From: Ambrosia x helenae
Taxonomy: Eukaryota; Streptophyta; Magnoliopsida; Asterales; Asteraceae
NCBI GenBank assembly: GCA_030844895.1
Contig: CM061224.1
Span: forward strand, 24,819,992 to 24,883,991
Length of the DNA: 64,000 nt
Reading direction: 5' to 3'
Under the pieces are notes generated by a model. It was not told where the DNA came from. It did not search any database and saw only the letters and a list, made by a program, of their open reading frames with translations. Below, one piece after another: positions 1-10,680 of this stretch; position 1 is the stretch's first letter, and each line of letters begins with the position of its first letter. The position numbers were made by a program, and so were the translations under genes.

Positions 1-1370
1 ATAAGGTTTTTAATAATTTTAGGTGCAAAGAAAACATTGTTTAATTTTAATGGTGGAAAGGGCGGGGGTAAGGTTTGATTGCCTGTCGCCACAAACCGGG
101 ATACTCATGCCATTACCAACAATAATATTCATATTAGTGCATTTATTAAAATTAGACGGGGAGTATATACCTTGCTCGTTGGCGGAGTGAGAGGAAGCCC
201 CGGTGTCCATAACTCCGTGATCAGGTGGGTTTAGAGACATAGTGTAAAGGGCCTGCTCGATATCAGTTGGGGTATAGCGGTGTGAAACACCTGGTCGGGC
301 CGGGGTCCAAGGATGCCTTGGTTATTGGACTGTTTAGAAGGATACGGGCAAGGTGGGTTACTGGACGATGTGTGATGCTGCTGGGTGGGCTGTTGAAGCA
401 GGCCGGCCCACTGGGCTTGAGTCCAGCACGATCAGGAGTGAAAAACGGCTGAGGTGTGGTAGACGAACCCGTGGCAGCAAGGGCCGTGGCTGACTGCTGG
501 GCGGCCCGAGAACTTTGACGTTTCTTCTTTTGTTCCTCCATGTTGAGGCGGGATCGGACCTCGTTGAAATCGGGAAGTGGGTCACGATTCTGAAGCACGG
601 TGGAAATGCTATCGTATTGTTTAGGAAGTCCGGTGAGGATTTTGGTGACCAGAAGCCGATTATCCACCGGTGACCCGACACTTCCGAGTTGTGTAGCGAG
701 GTCTTTGGCACGTTGACAGTAATCCGCCATGGATGCAAAATTGTCTAAGGAGAGGGTGGCAAATTCTTGGCCAAGGAAGATAGCACGAGTGGTTTGATTA
801 TCATTAAATTCTTCGTGGATGGCCTGCCAAGCGTCGTATGCGGATTGTTCGGGCTTCAGAATAGCATGGAGGAGTGGCCGAGATATGGTTGCGTAAATCC
901 ATTGCAACACGATGGCATCAAGACGACGCCAAAGTGTATCAGCAGCCGCTATGGCGGCATTCTGGGCTGCATCGGAAGGCATTATGGGCTGCATCGGAAG
1001 AGTCAGCAGCCGGAGGGATGCGAAGGGAGAGGTGCTCGTGGACTTCAAACGCTTGGCAATGGACCATGAAGAGTGTGGACCATGTTGTGTAGTGAGGAGA
1101 GTCTTTTTCGAGGACAAGAGGGATGTGGGATTTTATGCTCGACACCGTAAGAGCCGGGTGGAGTTTCTGGTCCATGGCTGTGAAACAGGGGGTTGATGCA
1201 GAGAGGTGAGATGTAGAAATCAGGAGAGCTGGTGGGAAAGTATGAAGGGAGGAGGAGAGGGTTAAATAGTGCTGTGACAGAAGGAGATAAGGGGTTGCTG
1301 CGGCGGTCAGAGGGAATGACGGCAGCCGGGTGAAGTAGGGCACAGGATCAGAAAAATATGGATGATACCA
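1..1370 (-). pseudogene. Ty1/copia gag-protease remnant (element 1, runs off left edge)
   Basis: This is the 5' part of a minus-strand copia polyprotein. Translation from the ATG near 1175 gives a copia gag N-terminus with the hallmark stretch HYTTWSTLF. In another frame it continues with LWRRLDAIVLQWIYATIS and a UBN2-type gag body as far as about 263. The protease motif MDTGASSH lies near 195-215 in a third frame. Integrase and RT would lie beyond base 1. The first frame change coincides with a tandem copy of a segment of about 22 bp at 955-1005 that contains GGGCTGCATCGGAAG, so replication slippage probably broke gag. Frame changes mark it as a dead copy. The family assignment is secure; the exact mutations are inferred by comparing reading frames. 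Confidence 0.85.
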
Positions 1371-1548
1371 TGTTGAATTGTAATTTCCTTGATTCAATAA
1401 TCATAATGCAATGTACATATTTAGGAGTAACCACCTCTCCTATCTTTGATGAGATTACAATTATCCATAAATACAAATGTAAATTATGCTATTTACTTAA
1501 AATACAATTATTCTATTAAAGATGTATAAGTTAAAATAGTCATTAACA
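1371..1548 (-). repeat. Probable 5' LTR of copia element 1
   Basis: On the plus strand this stretch starts TGTTGAATTG and ends CATTAACA, giving TG...CA ends with a short imperfect inverted repeat. Just to its left, GATGATACCA reads on the minus strand as TGGTATCATC, similar to the initiator-Met tRNA primer-binding site of plant copia elements. The partner LTR lies outside the window, so the outer boundary at 1548 is only the best-fitting CA. Confidence 0.5.
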
Positions 1549-2521
1549 AACACACAAAAAAAAAAAAAAAAAAAAAAAGTTAAAAATGAAACCAAAAGTA
1601 TAAAATGATATTAATATTTTAGCTGCATAGTCTACAAAGCATCTCTTCTTATAATCAAGTCACTCAACCTAAATAAGGACGACATTGAAGTGAATGTTGA
1701 CGATTTTGGTGTCATCAAGCTATATTGATAATCATGATTTATTTGATGACAAATTAGAAAGCATAATGAACACTCATACGAGCCGAGATGACAAATTAGA
1801 AAGCATAAAAAATCGGAATCCAAAATATTCGATAACCCGTATCTAGAATATCCAAAATTTTGGATTCGAATTTGGATATGAACTTTGAAAATTTTCGGAT
1901 ATCCGAATCCGAAATGTTAAAATAAATAAATAAAAAAATAATATATACACTCACACACATACACATTATATTACACAACTCTAACCCTAAACATAAAACA
2001 TATGTCTCCTTCTCCTTCTCCAAGACACTTCATCAACCACCCTCGATCTACAATCCATTCCACCACAACCACCAGCCACCCTGTCGTCTCCCACAACGAC
2101 CAGCAGCCACCCTGCCCTCCATCGACCAGTCTCAACTCATAAGTTTTTTCTATTATTTTGTTCCTCTGTGATGGGTTATTTTTTTATGTTACCGTCCCTA
2201 CCGCTAAATCTTTTAAAATTCTCATCATTGCATCAGTTTCCACTCGTAAGGAGGCTCTATCGACCATCTTTTCTCCCATTATTTCTATTACTTTTTTTTT
2301 TTAAGAATTGGATATCCGAAAATCGGATAATCCGGTTTTGAAAACCCCCAGTTTTGTGTACCAACACAATGCTTTAATCTAAAAGTGATAACACTATACA
2401 GAAAGCTATCCAAGTCATACCAATACCAAAATCAAAACCAAAACTAAATCCTACCAGTGAACCATGAATGGTTCACAGTTGATTGATGAAAATTAAAACA
2501 AAGCAAGCCAAATTTTAACTA
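1549..2521. other. Intergenic, no gene seen
   Basis: The stretch contains a long poly-A run near 1557-1578 and repeated GGATATCCGAAT-like words at 1800-1910 and 2310-2340 in opposite orientations, which suggests a degraded palindromic DNA element. No reading frame resembles a known protein. Confidence 0.6.
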
Positions 2522-2532
2522 GAAGAACCATT

Positions 2533-2780
2533 TTTTTTTTTAACAGCCAATAAATCAAACCCGAGCACTTTCGGGGCACCCTTTTGACAAATTCAAGTAC
2601 TCCGAGGGTACCCGAGTTGTCAAACACCAATTCTGGGGAAAACCCGGTAACCCAACCGCCCGTAGGCACGACGATAAAATTACCGATAAAACCCGTCCGG
2701 CTCAAGAATCGAACCCATGATTCCCTGGGTCTTCTATCATTGCCCACCAATGTCTCTACCATGTAATGGTATTGACACTT
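2533..2780 (-). mobile_element. tRNA-derived SINE with target-site duplication
   Basis: Read on the minus strand, the element starts with an A-box-like GGTAGAGACATTGGTGG, has a B-box-like GGGTTCGATTC about 45 bases later and ends in poly-A (the T run at 2531-2540). The 11-base sequence GAAGAACCATT flanks it at 2522-2532 and 2781-2791, an exact duplication. Size, internal Pol III boxes and tail fit a plant SINE. Confidence 0.8.
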
Positions 2781-2791
2781 GAAGAACCATT

Positions 2792-3390
2792 ACTCGGAGC
2801 TTTGTTTTAGGTATTTGTTAAGTTTGTAGACCAAGGTAGAGTCATTGAAGTAGATTAGGAAGCAGACTTCATAAACTCGCCATAATAGTATATCCTAAGG
2901 AATTAAGGAAATTACATATAGACCAAGAAGATTACTAAGTAATTTTTGACACATCGAAACTGTTTTATAATTGCATCGTCATTTATTTAAAGGATTTATG
3001 TGCATATCAATTTCATAATGTTTTGCTATAAACTGTACATTTTAGTTCCATCTTGCGAGTCCAAAACCAATCGTCATTTTATTTAAACCGCTACATATAG
3101 ATGTCCTCAAAAGATTACGAATGCACCCCATTAAAAAATGAGTTGACCCATTAACGCGTTTAAAAAATATTTCGAAGAATTTCTGTTTTTGTGATCTTGT
3201 TGCAGTGTTGCATGTTTTCCACATATGTTGGTTGGTGCTTTTTACCTGGTGCTTGATAAACTTAATCCATCATTGAGGCAAAATTAGTGACGATGTTTGT
3301 TCTGGTGAGTCATTTTCACTACTACACACAACCGCAGTGACAATGGTGGACCGCGGCCATTTCGCCATTTCGGTTGCAAAACAGTCACAG
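2792..3390. other. Intergenic, no gene seen
   Basis: AT-rich unique-looking sequence with a short GC-rich patch at 3330-3390. No coding or RNA signal was recognised. Confidence 0.5.
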
Positions 3391-3405
3391 AATTTGTAAC
3401 CGTTT

Positions 3406-3706
3406 TATGCCCCCATCCTTGTGGTGGAGTGACATGAGAAATGATGGGTAGAGCCTAGCCTTCTTGAGGTGTCAGGTTTGATCCTTGAACCCACCGGGTT
3501 TTACTGATTTTTCACTGTAGTGCCTTTGGACGGGTAGGGGTCAGGTTTTCCCCGGAACTGGTGGCTTGGTGGGTTCTGGCTACCCAACGCTAACTGTGGG
3601 CGGGCACCTAGGACGTGTCTTCACCCAGTGGCGTATTGGGTGCTTTTGTAACCGATTGGTGGGTACCCGGGTAGTCATGACATTGTTTGTTGGACGTTAA
3701 AAAAAA
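3406..3706 (+). mobile_element. tRNA-derived SINE with 15-bp target-site duplication
   Basis: The element begins just after AATTTGTAACCGTTT (3391-3405). It has an A-box-like TGGTGGAGTGACATGAG near 3422 and a B-box-like GGTTTGATCC near 3475, and ends in GGACGTT plus poly-A. The same AATTTGTAACCGTTT repeats exactly at 3707-3721. Its structure resembles the SINE at 2533-2780 but it has the opposite orientation. Confidence 0.85.
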
Positions 3707-3727
3707 AATTTGTAACCGTTTCAATTC

Positions 3728-4633
3728 CATTGGCGGACCCACTCCTTGGCTAAGGGGTGCGGGCGCCCACCTTGAAAAATAAAAATTTTAATGTTTATAT
3801 ATACGCGTTTATTCCGTCCGCACCCAGTAAAATTTTTCAATCGCACCTCTTGAATTTTTGAAACTGAGGAAAAGCAAGGAAACAAGCATTCCTCTCCCTA
3901 TTTATAAGCCTTGAAGCTAAATCCGCGATCTATACGCTTAGTAGAAAGATTGGTGTGTATGTATCTTGTTTTTTTCCCGGCGAGCAAGGACTTAGTGGAA
4001 AGGTTGAAGGTCTTTCTTAATTTAATGTGAAGATGAGTTATTTGTTTTTTTAAGTGCAAGAAGTTAAAATATGTAAAACTATGATAACAAGAAGTCACAT
4101 TAACTTTTAATATTATTTTTTTATTTAATTTCTTTTTACTTTATTTTACTTGCCTTTAATTTAATTTATTGTCTATTATTTTTTATAAGGTTTAATAAGA
4201 TAGCAGGTAGATAAGATCAAGTACAATGAGTGAGACTATAGTCTAGTGTAGATAACTCAAATGAATCTAACTATTCAGTTCGATTCTAGATATGTAAATC
4301 CAAGAATTTGGAAATTAACGAGGTAACATCTAAGTTAATTGTTTGTATTAATAGCTTGAGTCCTTGTGATAATTTTCGTGCGTTTGATGTTTCAAAACTA
4401 CTACGATTAGCCGAGATGTATCCACAACTTTAGATTTTAAAATTTTGTTATGCATATTTAGTGACATTTAAATTACTTTTGGTTTTTGGTTTCTTTTCGT
4501 TGATCATATAATTTTAGTATTATTATTTTTGTTATATGAGTTGACCCGACTTGACCCGTGCCACCTGATGGATAAACGACCTAGGAGCTTAGAGATTCCG
4601 CACCCCATGAAAAAAATTTCTAGGTCCGCCACT
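3728..4633. mobile_element. Non-autonomous DNA transposon with 9-bp TSD
   Basis: The ends carry a short inverted repeat: TGGCGGACC on the left and GGTCCGCCA on the right. Outside them is TTTCAATTC at 3719-3727 and again at 4634-4642. A 9-bp duplication fits a Mutator-like origin. No transposase is visible inside; the interior is AT-rich. The left TSD overlaps the 3' TSD of the neighbouring SINE. Confidence 0.55.
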
Positions 4634-4642
4634 TTTCAATTC

Positions 4643-4986
4643 ACATCCCATCAAAATGATTCAACATTCTCCACATGTCCATTCGGCTCACTAAACTTTA
4701 TAGATTGTTCTTTGGGCTTAGCCCACTTTTCAACTAGTGATTTTGGGCCAGATACAAATCTACAATTTGGATACACATTCATTAGGCCCTATTATCAATA
4801 TCATTTTTGGGCTCATATTTTAAACCTGAGTATTTTACTACTTGCGTTCGTATTTTGAGCTGACAGACATCGGCCCCTTCTCGGATACGCGCATGATAGT
4901 TGACATATAGGTTCCTTATTCGACCAACCACAAGTCACATGGTCTCAGATATTTGTATGGTTCATGATGCGACGTCGTAGCTTGGT
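4643..4986. other. Intergenic, no gene seen
   Basis: Open frames here look like chance. Nothing recognisable was found. Confidence 0.5.
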
Positions 4987-4994
4987 TCTGAAAG

Positions 4995-5183
4995 CAGGGG
5001 CGAAGGTTTTATAGGGTCAGGGGTGGCCCTGACCCCCCCTGTTTTTTGGCGCAGTAGTGAAAATTTGCGATTTTCGTAGGTAAATTGAGTCCGGGTTGAG
5101 TTTGGCCCCCGCCGATTTGTCACTACCGATCGAAAAAAAATGAGTCCGGCCCCCACCGATTCTAGAGCAAAGCTTCGCCCCTG
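4995..5183. mobile_element. hAT-type MITE
   Basis: The element starts CAGGGGCGAAG and ends CTTCGCCCCTG, an 11-bp perfect terminal inverted repeat of the hAT type. It is flanked by an exact 8-bp duplication TCTGAAAG at 4987-4994 and 5184-5191. It is 189 bp long and has no coding capacity. Confidence 0.9.
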
Positions 5184-5296
5184 TCTGAAAGAGTGATAAT
5201 CGGCAATGGTATGACGTTCTAAAATTTCTCAAATTAGTCATGCTTTACTTTCTTTATCATTTCACTCTTACATTCATAACAAGTACTCGTAATTTC

Positions 5297-5591
5297 TGAT
5301 AAATTAATCTTATAATGCAAGGTTTGGTAACTAGAAGGACTTAGTTGTTAATCTTGTAAACTAGGTTTTATAGATAGATTTCCTAGTTTAAGTCAAAAGA
5401 AGTTTCTAGATTATTATAGTTCCTTGGAGAACAAGGAAACTAGCCTTTATTCCTTGTCCACCAAGGAACTATAATAATATAGAAACTTATTTTGACTTAA
5501 ACTAGGAAATCTAACTCTAAAACCTAGTTTACAAGATTGACAACTAAGTCATTCTAGTTACCAAACCTTGCATTACAAGATTAATTTATCA
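5297..5591 (-). repeat. Left (3') terminal repeat of copia 2, a near-complete palindrome
   Basis: The sequence starts TGATAAATTAATCTTATAAT and ends with its inverse ATTACAAGATTAATTTATCA. The two halves are inverted copies of roughly 125-135 bases each, meeting around 5435-5450 near GGAACTATAATAAT words. It has LTR-like TG...CA ends and directly abuts the polypurine tract, but does not resemble the right terminal repeat. It may be the LTR of a recombinant partner or a fold-back element sitting at the LTR position. Confidence 0.65.
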
Positions 5592-5592
5592 T

Positions 5593-8289
5593 TCACCCCC
5601 CTAATCTTGTAACACCAACGAGTCCTTTCATCTCATTGAACTTCAAACGTGGCAACGCTTTAGTAAGAATATCGGCCCTTTGCAAATTCCCACTTATGTG
5701 CTCCACTTGAATTTGTTCTTGCCCAATACATTCTCTTATGAAGTGGTACCGGGTATGAATATGCCTGCTCTTACCAAAGAACACCGGGTTCTTCATCAAT
5801 TCTATCGCGGATGAATTATCAACTTTCAGAGTCACATTTTTCTCCTTTTCACCCGTCACTTCTGATATTAAACCTCTAAGCCATAATGCTTGACAAGCTG
5901 CTTCCGTTGCTGCCATGAACTCTGCTTCACAAGACAATAATGCAACCGTCCCTTGTTTCTGAGAAACCCAAGTTATCGGCGCATCGTTATAATAAAACAC
6001 TACTCCTGTTGTGCTTCTACCATCGTCTATATCCATCGCATAGCTGCTATCGCTGAAACCAAGCAACACTCGGCTTCCACCCTTCCGATACATAATGCCG
6101 AGATCAATGCTTCCTTTCACGTACCTCAACACTTGTTTTACAGCTTGCGCATGAGTCTTAGTAGGCCTCTGCATAAAGCGGATCACATATCCTTTTGCTA
6201 CCAGGCGGGCCTTGTATTTCGAAATCTTTCCTTGCGCGTCCTTCTTTACCTTGAACACCCACTTTACCCCGATGTGTTTAATCTTCTGTGGCGGCTCTAC
6301 CAGCTTCCAAGTATTGTTCTTCTCAATTGAACTTATTTCTTCCTCCATAGCTTTCATCCAATGCTTCTCTTTTATCGCTTCTTGAAAAACAATTGGTTCA
6401 TCATCAACAGAGGATAGTAACAATTGATCATCTCCATTCAATTGATGCGTTAATCTTGGTATTTCTTCTAGCTCAAAGTCTGCAAATTTCTTTGGAATGG
6501 TTGAGGTTTGATTTGACCTTCTTAGCTGAGAAACCCCCGCGGACTGCGTGTTCAGATCTGCGTGTGATGCGCGAGATCCTCCTTCTTCGTTAGCATGTGC
6601 TGACATTGTGTGTGCTGACGTTGCACCCTCGTCAAACATTCTTGCCGCAAAATCACCTGTGTGCGCAAAGTTGTCTGTGTGCGCAAGGTCTTCCGCGTGC
6701 GCATCATTATTTATAGGTTGCGCAAACGCTTCGGACTCGTGCACGTCTTCTTCTGTGGGCTGTGCTGGCGCTTCGGACTCAATGACGAAGTCTGTCCGTG
6801 CGCTCTCTTCGGTATTAGTGCGGGACACGTAATCCTTCCAGTCATACTCTTCCGTCTTTTTGAACTTTACGTCCCCGTCTCGAACTATGTGTACCCGTCC
6901 ATTGCTCGGGTCAAACATCCGATGCGTATTCTCTCCTGTTTCCGGCTGAGAACCCATGTACACCATTAGCAAGCTTCTATCATACAACTTATTTTGTCCT
7001 AGTGTTAAGATTTTAACAAACCCTACACACCCGAACACTTTAATATATGAAAGATCCGGTTTCCTTCCCTTGAGCTTTTCATAGGGCGTTAAGTCTTGCA
7101 GCGCCTTCGTTGAAGAGCGATTCAACAAATAAACTGAGTGCATGATTGCTTCGCCCCAAAAGACTTGTGGTACTGACATGGCCTTTAGGATGCTTCGAGT
7201 AGTACCGATTACTGTGCGATTTCGTCTTTCAACTACCCCGTTTTGTTGAGGGGTATAGGGAGCCGTGTATTGCCTTGCAATTCCTCTTTCCTTGCAGAAA
7301 TCTCCTAGTACATGTGATGTGAACTCTCCTCCATTATCGGTTCTCAAGGTTTTTAGGCTTGTCCCAAGTTTCCTCTCCACTCCTTTGATGAATCCGATTA
7401 GAATTCCAAGAACTTGGTCTTTGGTTTTCACCATGTAAGCCCACATAAACCTGCTGTAATCATCTACAATCAGTAGTATGTACCGGTTTCCTTCTTGAGT
7501 CATTGGTGAGATGGCTCCGCATAGATCGGCATAGAGTAGCTCAAGCGGCTTTGACGCGCGATATTTGACTTCCTTTGGAAAAGCTCCCCTTGTTTGTTTT
7601 CCTATCACACATGCGTCACATATTGCGGATGGTCTCTTGATGAATGGTAGCCCAATCAAGATTCTTGATAGCGTCCTCAGCGCATCAAAATTAAGATGAC
7701 CGAGTCTGGCGTGCCAAAGCCAACACTCGTCATGCATGTTAACCTGTAAACATACTGGCACAACAACTTGTAGGTTAATCTTATAAACACGATTGGTTGA
7801 ACGAGGTACCTTCATTAGAACCGATCCGTTTGGTTCAAACATCCACAATACGCCATGCTCGATCGTTATTTTGTGTCCTGACTCGTCCATTTGCCTGAAA
7901 CTGATTATGTTATTCTTTAGCGAAGGTATGTAGTAAACATCCTTCAAGATCTGCTGCTTACCCGACTTGCCTTCTAGGATAATTGTGCCGCGGCCTCTGA
8001 TCTCCACGCATGAACCATCTCCGAACCGAACCTTACCTTTTATCCAGTTGTCTAAACTCGAAAACCAATCCTTGTTTCCTGTCATATGATTGCTCGCCCC
8101 GTTATCGAGAAACCAAGTGTTGTTTTCTCGCAGACTCTCATCATACTTCTTCAAGTCAACTCGGTCTTCATTCAAGTACTCCTTCATGGGTTTCCATATA
8201 GAGCACCGGTCCGTCGTCAAGGGTGAGGTTATTCTCTTCGGTTTTGTTTCGGGTGGGGCAATCGCTTGAAAAGTGGCCCAACTCATCAC
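5593..8289 (-). pseudogene. Copia 2 pol: protease-integrase-(RT deleted)-RNase H
   Basis: The long frame encodes the copia protease motif DNGASNHM, a gag-pre-integrase zinc motif (HARLGH...CDACVIGKQTR) and an integrase core with LYADLCG, TDNGGEF and VERRNR. The start of RT is present (KWVFKVKKDAQGKISKYKAR). Immediately after LVAKGYV the protein jumps to RFMQRPTKTHAQAVKQVL, the connection before RNase H. About 200 or more residues, including the YVDD catalytic motif, are therefore missing, in frame. GYV occurs on both sides of the junction in intact relatives, so a microhomology deletion is likely. RNase H follows (FSDSSYAMD, LLSCEAEFMA) and the protein ends LGG just before the polypurine tract. 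The true pol start is uncertain because gag lies in another frame. Confidence 0.85.
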
Positions 8290-9112
8290 ATCGGAAACAC
8301 TTAAGTTTCGAACGATCCTTTGTTGTCTTCTTAGTGGTTTCCTTCTCCCTTACATGACCCGAACCTCTGCCTCGACCTCTTCCTTTACCCCTTTGTAAAG
8401 ATGAACCTTCGGCTGACGCTCCTCTTCCGCGGCCGAAGCTCTTTCCCTGCTTCTTCTTGGCTTCCCACTCCTCGTACGTAAGAAGAAAATATTCATGCTT
8501 CGCGGTTTGATTATCTTCGGGCCCTATCCTCTCTTCGTAGTCCTTAAGACGTCCAACCACATCGTCAAACGTGACTGTTTTAAGATCAATCACCTGCTCA
8601 AGTGACGCGACCATGTGAATAAACTTCTTCGGCAATCCGTTTAAGAACCTCATGACAAGCTTAGATTCTTCTATTCTTTCTCCGAGTGTTGATGCTTTAG
8701 AGGCGATACTTGCAATTTTGCATGAGAATTCGTCCACCGAACTGGTCTCTTTCATCTTTAGTTTTTCGAATTCGGACATCAAGGTTTGAAGCCGCGCCTC
8801 CTTCACCCGCTCGGCTCCTTGGTGTCGGTTTTTAATTGCTTCCCACATCTCCTTGGCCGTAGTCAGGTTTCCGATCTGGAGCACCAAATCTTCGGGTATT
8901 CCTTGGAATAGAAGTGCTATTGCAATGTTGTTTTTCTTTGCGTTAGCAGTTGTCCCTGGTTCTATCATCTCCCAAACACTGTTAACGTTCAGGATTACCT
9001 TCATCTTCATCACCCAAACCGTATAGTTCACCGGAGTTAACAGTGGGACTTGGAGAGATGTCGTGTTGTGGTCTTTGGCTGTAACGATCTGTCGATTAGC
9101 ATCGTCTCCCAT
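8168..9112 (-). CDS. Copia 2 gag
   Basis: The ATG at 9112-9110 starts MGDDANRQIVTAK, followed by the copia gag signature YTVWVMKMK, a UBN2-type gag body and a basic RGRGRG linker. The CCHC zinc knuckle is CFRCDELGHFSSDC, exactly CX2CX4HX4C. The frame closes at 8168 after VLYMETHEGVLE, while the pol frame overlaps it and carries the continuation, so a one-base slip separates gag and pol. In most plant copia elements gag and pol are one frame, so this is probably a mutation and not programmed frameshifting. Gag would form virus-like particles; without RT this copy could at most help others or be silent. Confidence 0.8.
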   Translation of the reverse strand: MGDDANRQIVTAKDHNTTSLQVPLLTPVNYTVWVMKMKVILNVNSVWEMIEPGTTANAKKNNIAIALLFQGIPEDLVLQIGNLTTAKEMWEAIKNRHQGAERVKEARLQTLMSEFEKLKMKETSSVDEFSCKIASIASKASTLGERIEESKLVMRFLNGLPKKFIHMVASLEQVIDLKTVTFDDVVGRLKDYEERIGPEDNQTAKHEYFLLTYEEWEAKKKQGKSFGRGRGASAEGSSLQRGKGRGRGRGSGHVREKETTKKTTKDRSKLKCFRCDELGHFSSDCPTRNKTEENNLTLDDGPVLYMETHEGVLE

Positions 9113-9289
9113 TGTAAACGATTTATGCACGACACGTCTTCTTCTGCCGCAGCCTGCTTCCGATCAGTCTAAACCCGTCGCTAAGATTCTTCCGATCGCA
9201 AATCACTTTTGTCGATAGGTTCTTGTCTAGCCGAACTTGTTGATCGTTATCGACCGTATTGTTACCCAACCCTGAGCTCTGATACCAAT

Positions 9290-9447
9290 TGTTAGAAATC
9301 GGTACCAAAGACACACACAAATTAAGCCAAAACTTGTTTCTTATTATTTGATTGTAATTGAATTCTTGACTTATAAAACCATCCATCTATTTATAAGAAA
9401 CAAGTTTTGGCTTAATTTGTGTATGTTTTTGGTACCAATTTCTATCA
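9290..9447 (-). repeat. Right (5') terminal repeat of copia 2, short and palindromic, with TATA box
   Basis: The segment starts TGTTAGAAATCGGTACC directly beyond the primer-binding site and ends GGTACCAATTTCTATCA. The outer 55 bases or so of each end are inverted copies of one another. On the minus strand TTATAAATAG at about 9385-9394 is a good TATA box, as expected for a 5' LTR. At 158 bp it is very short for a copia LTR. Confidence 0.7.
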
Positions 9448-10680
9448 GTTTCAACTTTATATTTTAATAAAAAGAGAGCATCAATCACTCAACTAGTTGT
9501 GGACCGTCCTATTTCCATTTTATTCGCACGATGTAGCGTGTCTATTCATACTATGAGGTGTCACCATCGTATATGCCATGGGAACTTTATTCTAATCTGG
9601 TTCTACATTTGCTTCCCATTAGTTGTGGCACTCTTGTCTTGGTCATCCACCTAACTATGTATTTTTCTCCCCATATTTTCTCCATTTGTGTTACTCATAG
9701 CATTGTATCTTTCACATATTTCATTGTGACATTTTGGCCCCCTCACCCACTGTTTATCGTTCTAGTTATTGTCACTTCATCAAATTTATTGATAATTTTA
9801 GTCGATTTACCTGGATGTATCGTTTAACGGTTAAACGATACATAGAAAATAAACTTTAACCCACCATTCCTAAGCCTTGAATCATGTTCTCATTTTAAAC
9901 CTTTTGTTGAAAATTATTTTCTAGCACCATTAAATACTTACACGTAATGCTGTGATGGCCGGCCCTAGGGGTGGGCGAGCCGCACCCCCGTCCGAGGCCC
10001 GTTTTTCCTATGGGCCTAAATTTTGATTATTTATTTATATAGTTTTTATATAAATATACAGAATAACATGTAATGAGAACAAAGGATGGTTTGTTCAGGT
10101 GGTTAATGGTCTTGCTTCCCTCCTTGTATGTGATAGGTTCGACTCTCTTTTGCCACTCATTTTTGTTATTTCAATTCTTTTTCACGCCATTATTGGTTTT
10201 CTTCCTATTTTCTTGTTAATTTGTTTTTTCACGCCATGTTTGTTTTCAAATATCAACCCACAAATAAGAGACTACGATAACAAGAGCCTTTCCAATCAAA
10301 AAAATATTAATTTTTTATTTTATAGAGCTTTTTACTACTTTTTTTATAACTATTAAATAAATTTAATTTCAAAATAATAACAACATACACATAATGATTT
10401 TAGAATTAATAAACACTGAGAAAAAATTGTTTTACCTTTTAATAAGATTAAGATATGTATATTATTTTTGTCATTGTGTCAAGCATAGGCCCCTAAACGT
10501 CCTCAACTTTTGTTATATAAGTTCAACATTGATCTTGATAGGTTTTATTTGGTTTATTCTTGTTTACTATAGCGAGTACAAACCCTGAATAGGTGTTTAT
10601 ACAATTTGTTATTAAAAACGTCATAAGAGATTCACGCATCATAGGTTAACTATTACGGTATGTCATTCTAATCTATATAT
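9448..10680. other. Intergenic repeat relics, no gene seen
   Basis: The GC-rich word GGCCGGCCCTAGGGG at about 9959 and GGCCCCTA at 10491, with an inverted relative (TAGGACCGGCTCTG) at 13180, look like ends of a common plant DNA element split by later insertions. Open frames at 9558-9827, 10099-10356 and 10394-10588 have no domain signal. Confidence 0.45.

Larger units (their letters stand above)
5297..9447 (-). mobile_element. Ty1/copia element 2, RT-deleted, with unlike terminal repeats
   Basis: The element runs on the minus strand in the order 5' terminal repeat, primer-binding site, gag, protease, integrase, remnant RT, RNase H, polypurine tract, 3' terminal repeat. The primer-binding site reads TGGTATCAGAGCTCAGG (minus, about 9270-9286). 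The polypurine tract reads TTAGGGGGGTGAA (about 5592-5604). Flanks are ATTTC at 5292-5296 and GTTTC at 9448-9452, a 4-of-5 match that may be a decayed duplication. The two terminal repeats differ in length and sequence. Loss of the RT core means it cannot move by itself. Confidence 0.85.

Noticed and set aside
6548..6969. Cys/Ala-rich plus-strand ORFs opposite copia 2 pol
   Set aside because: Antisense shadows of the acidic linker between integrase and RT.
8168..8289. Programmed gag-pol frameshift site in copia 2
   Set aside because: Plant copia elements normally have a single frame and no slippery heptamer was evident; a simple indel is more likely.
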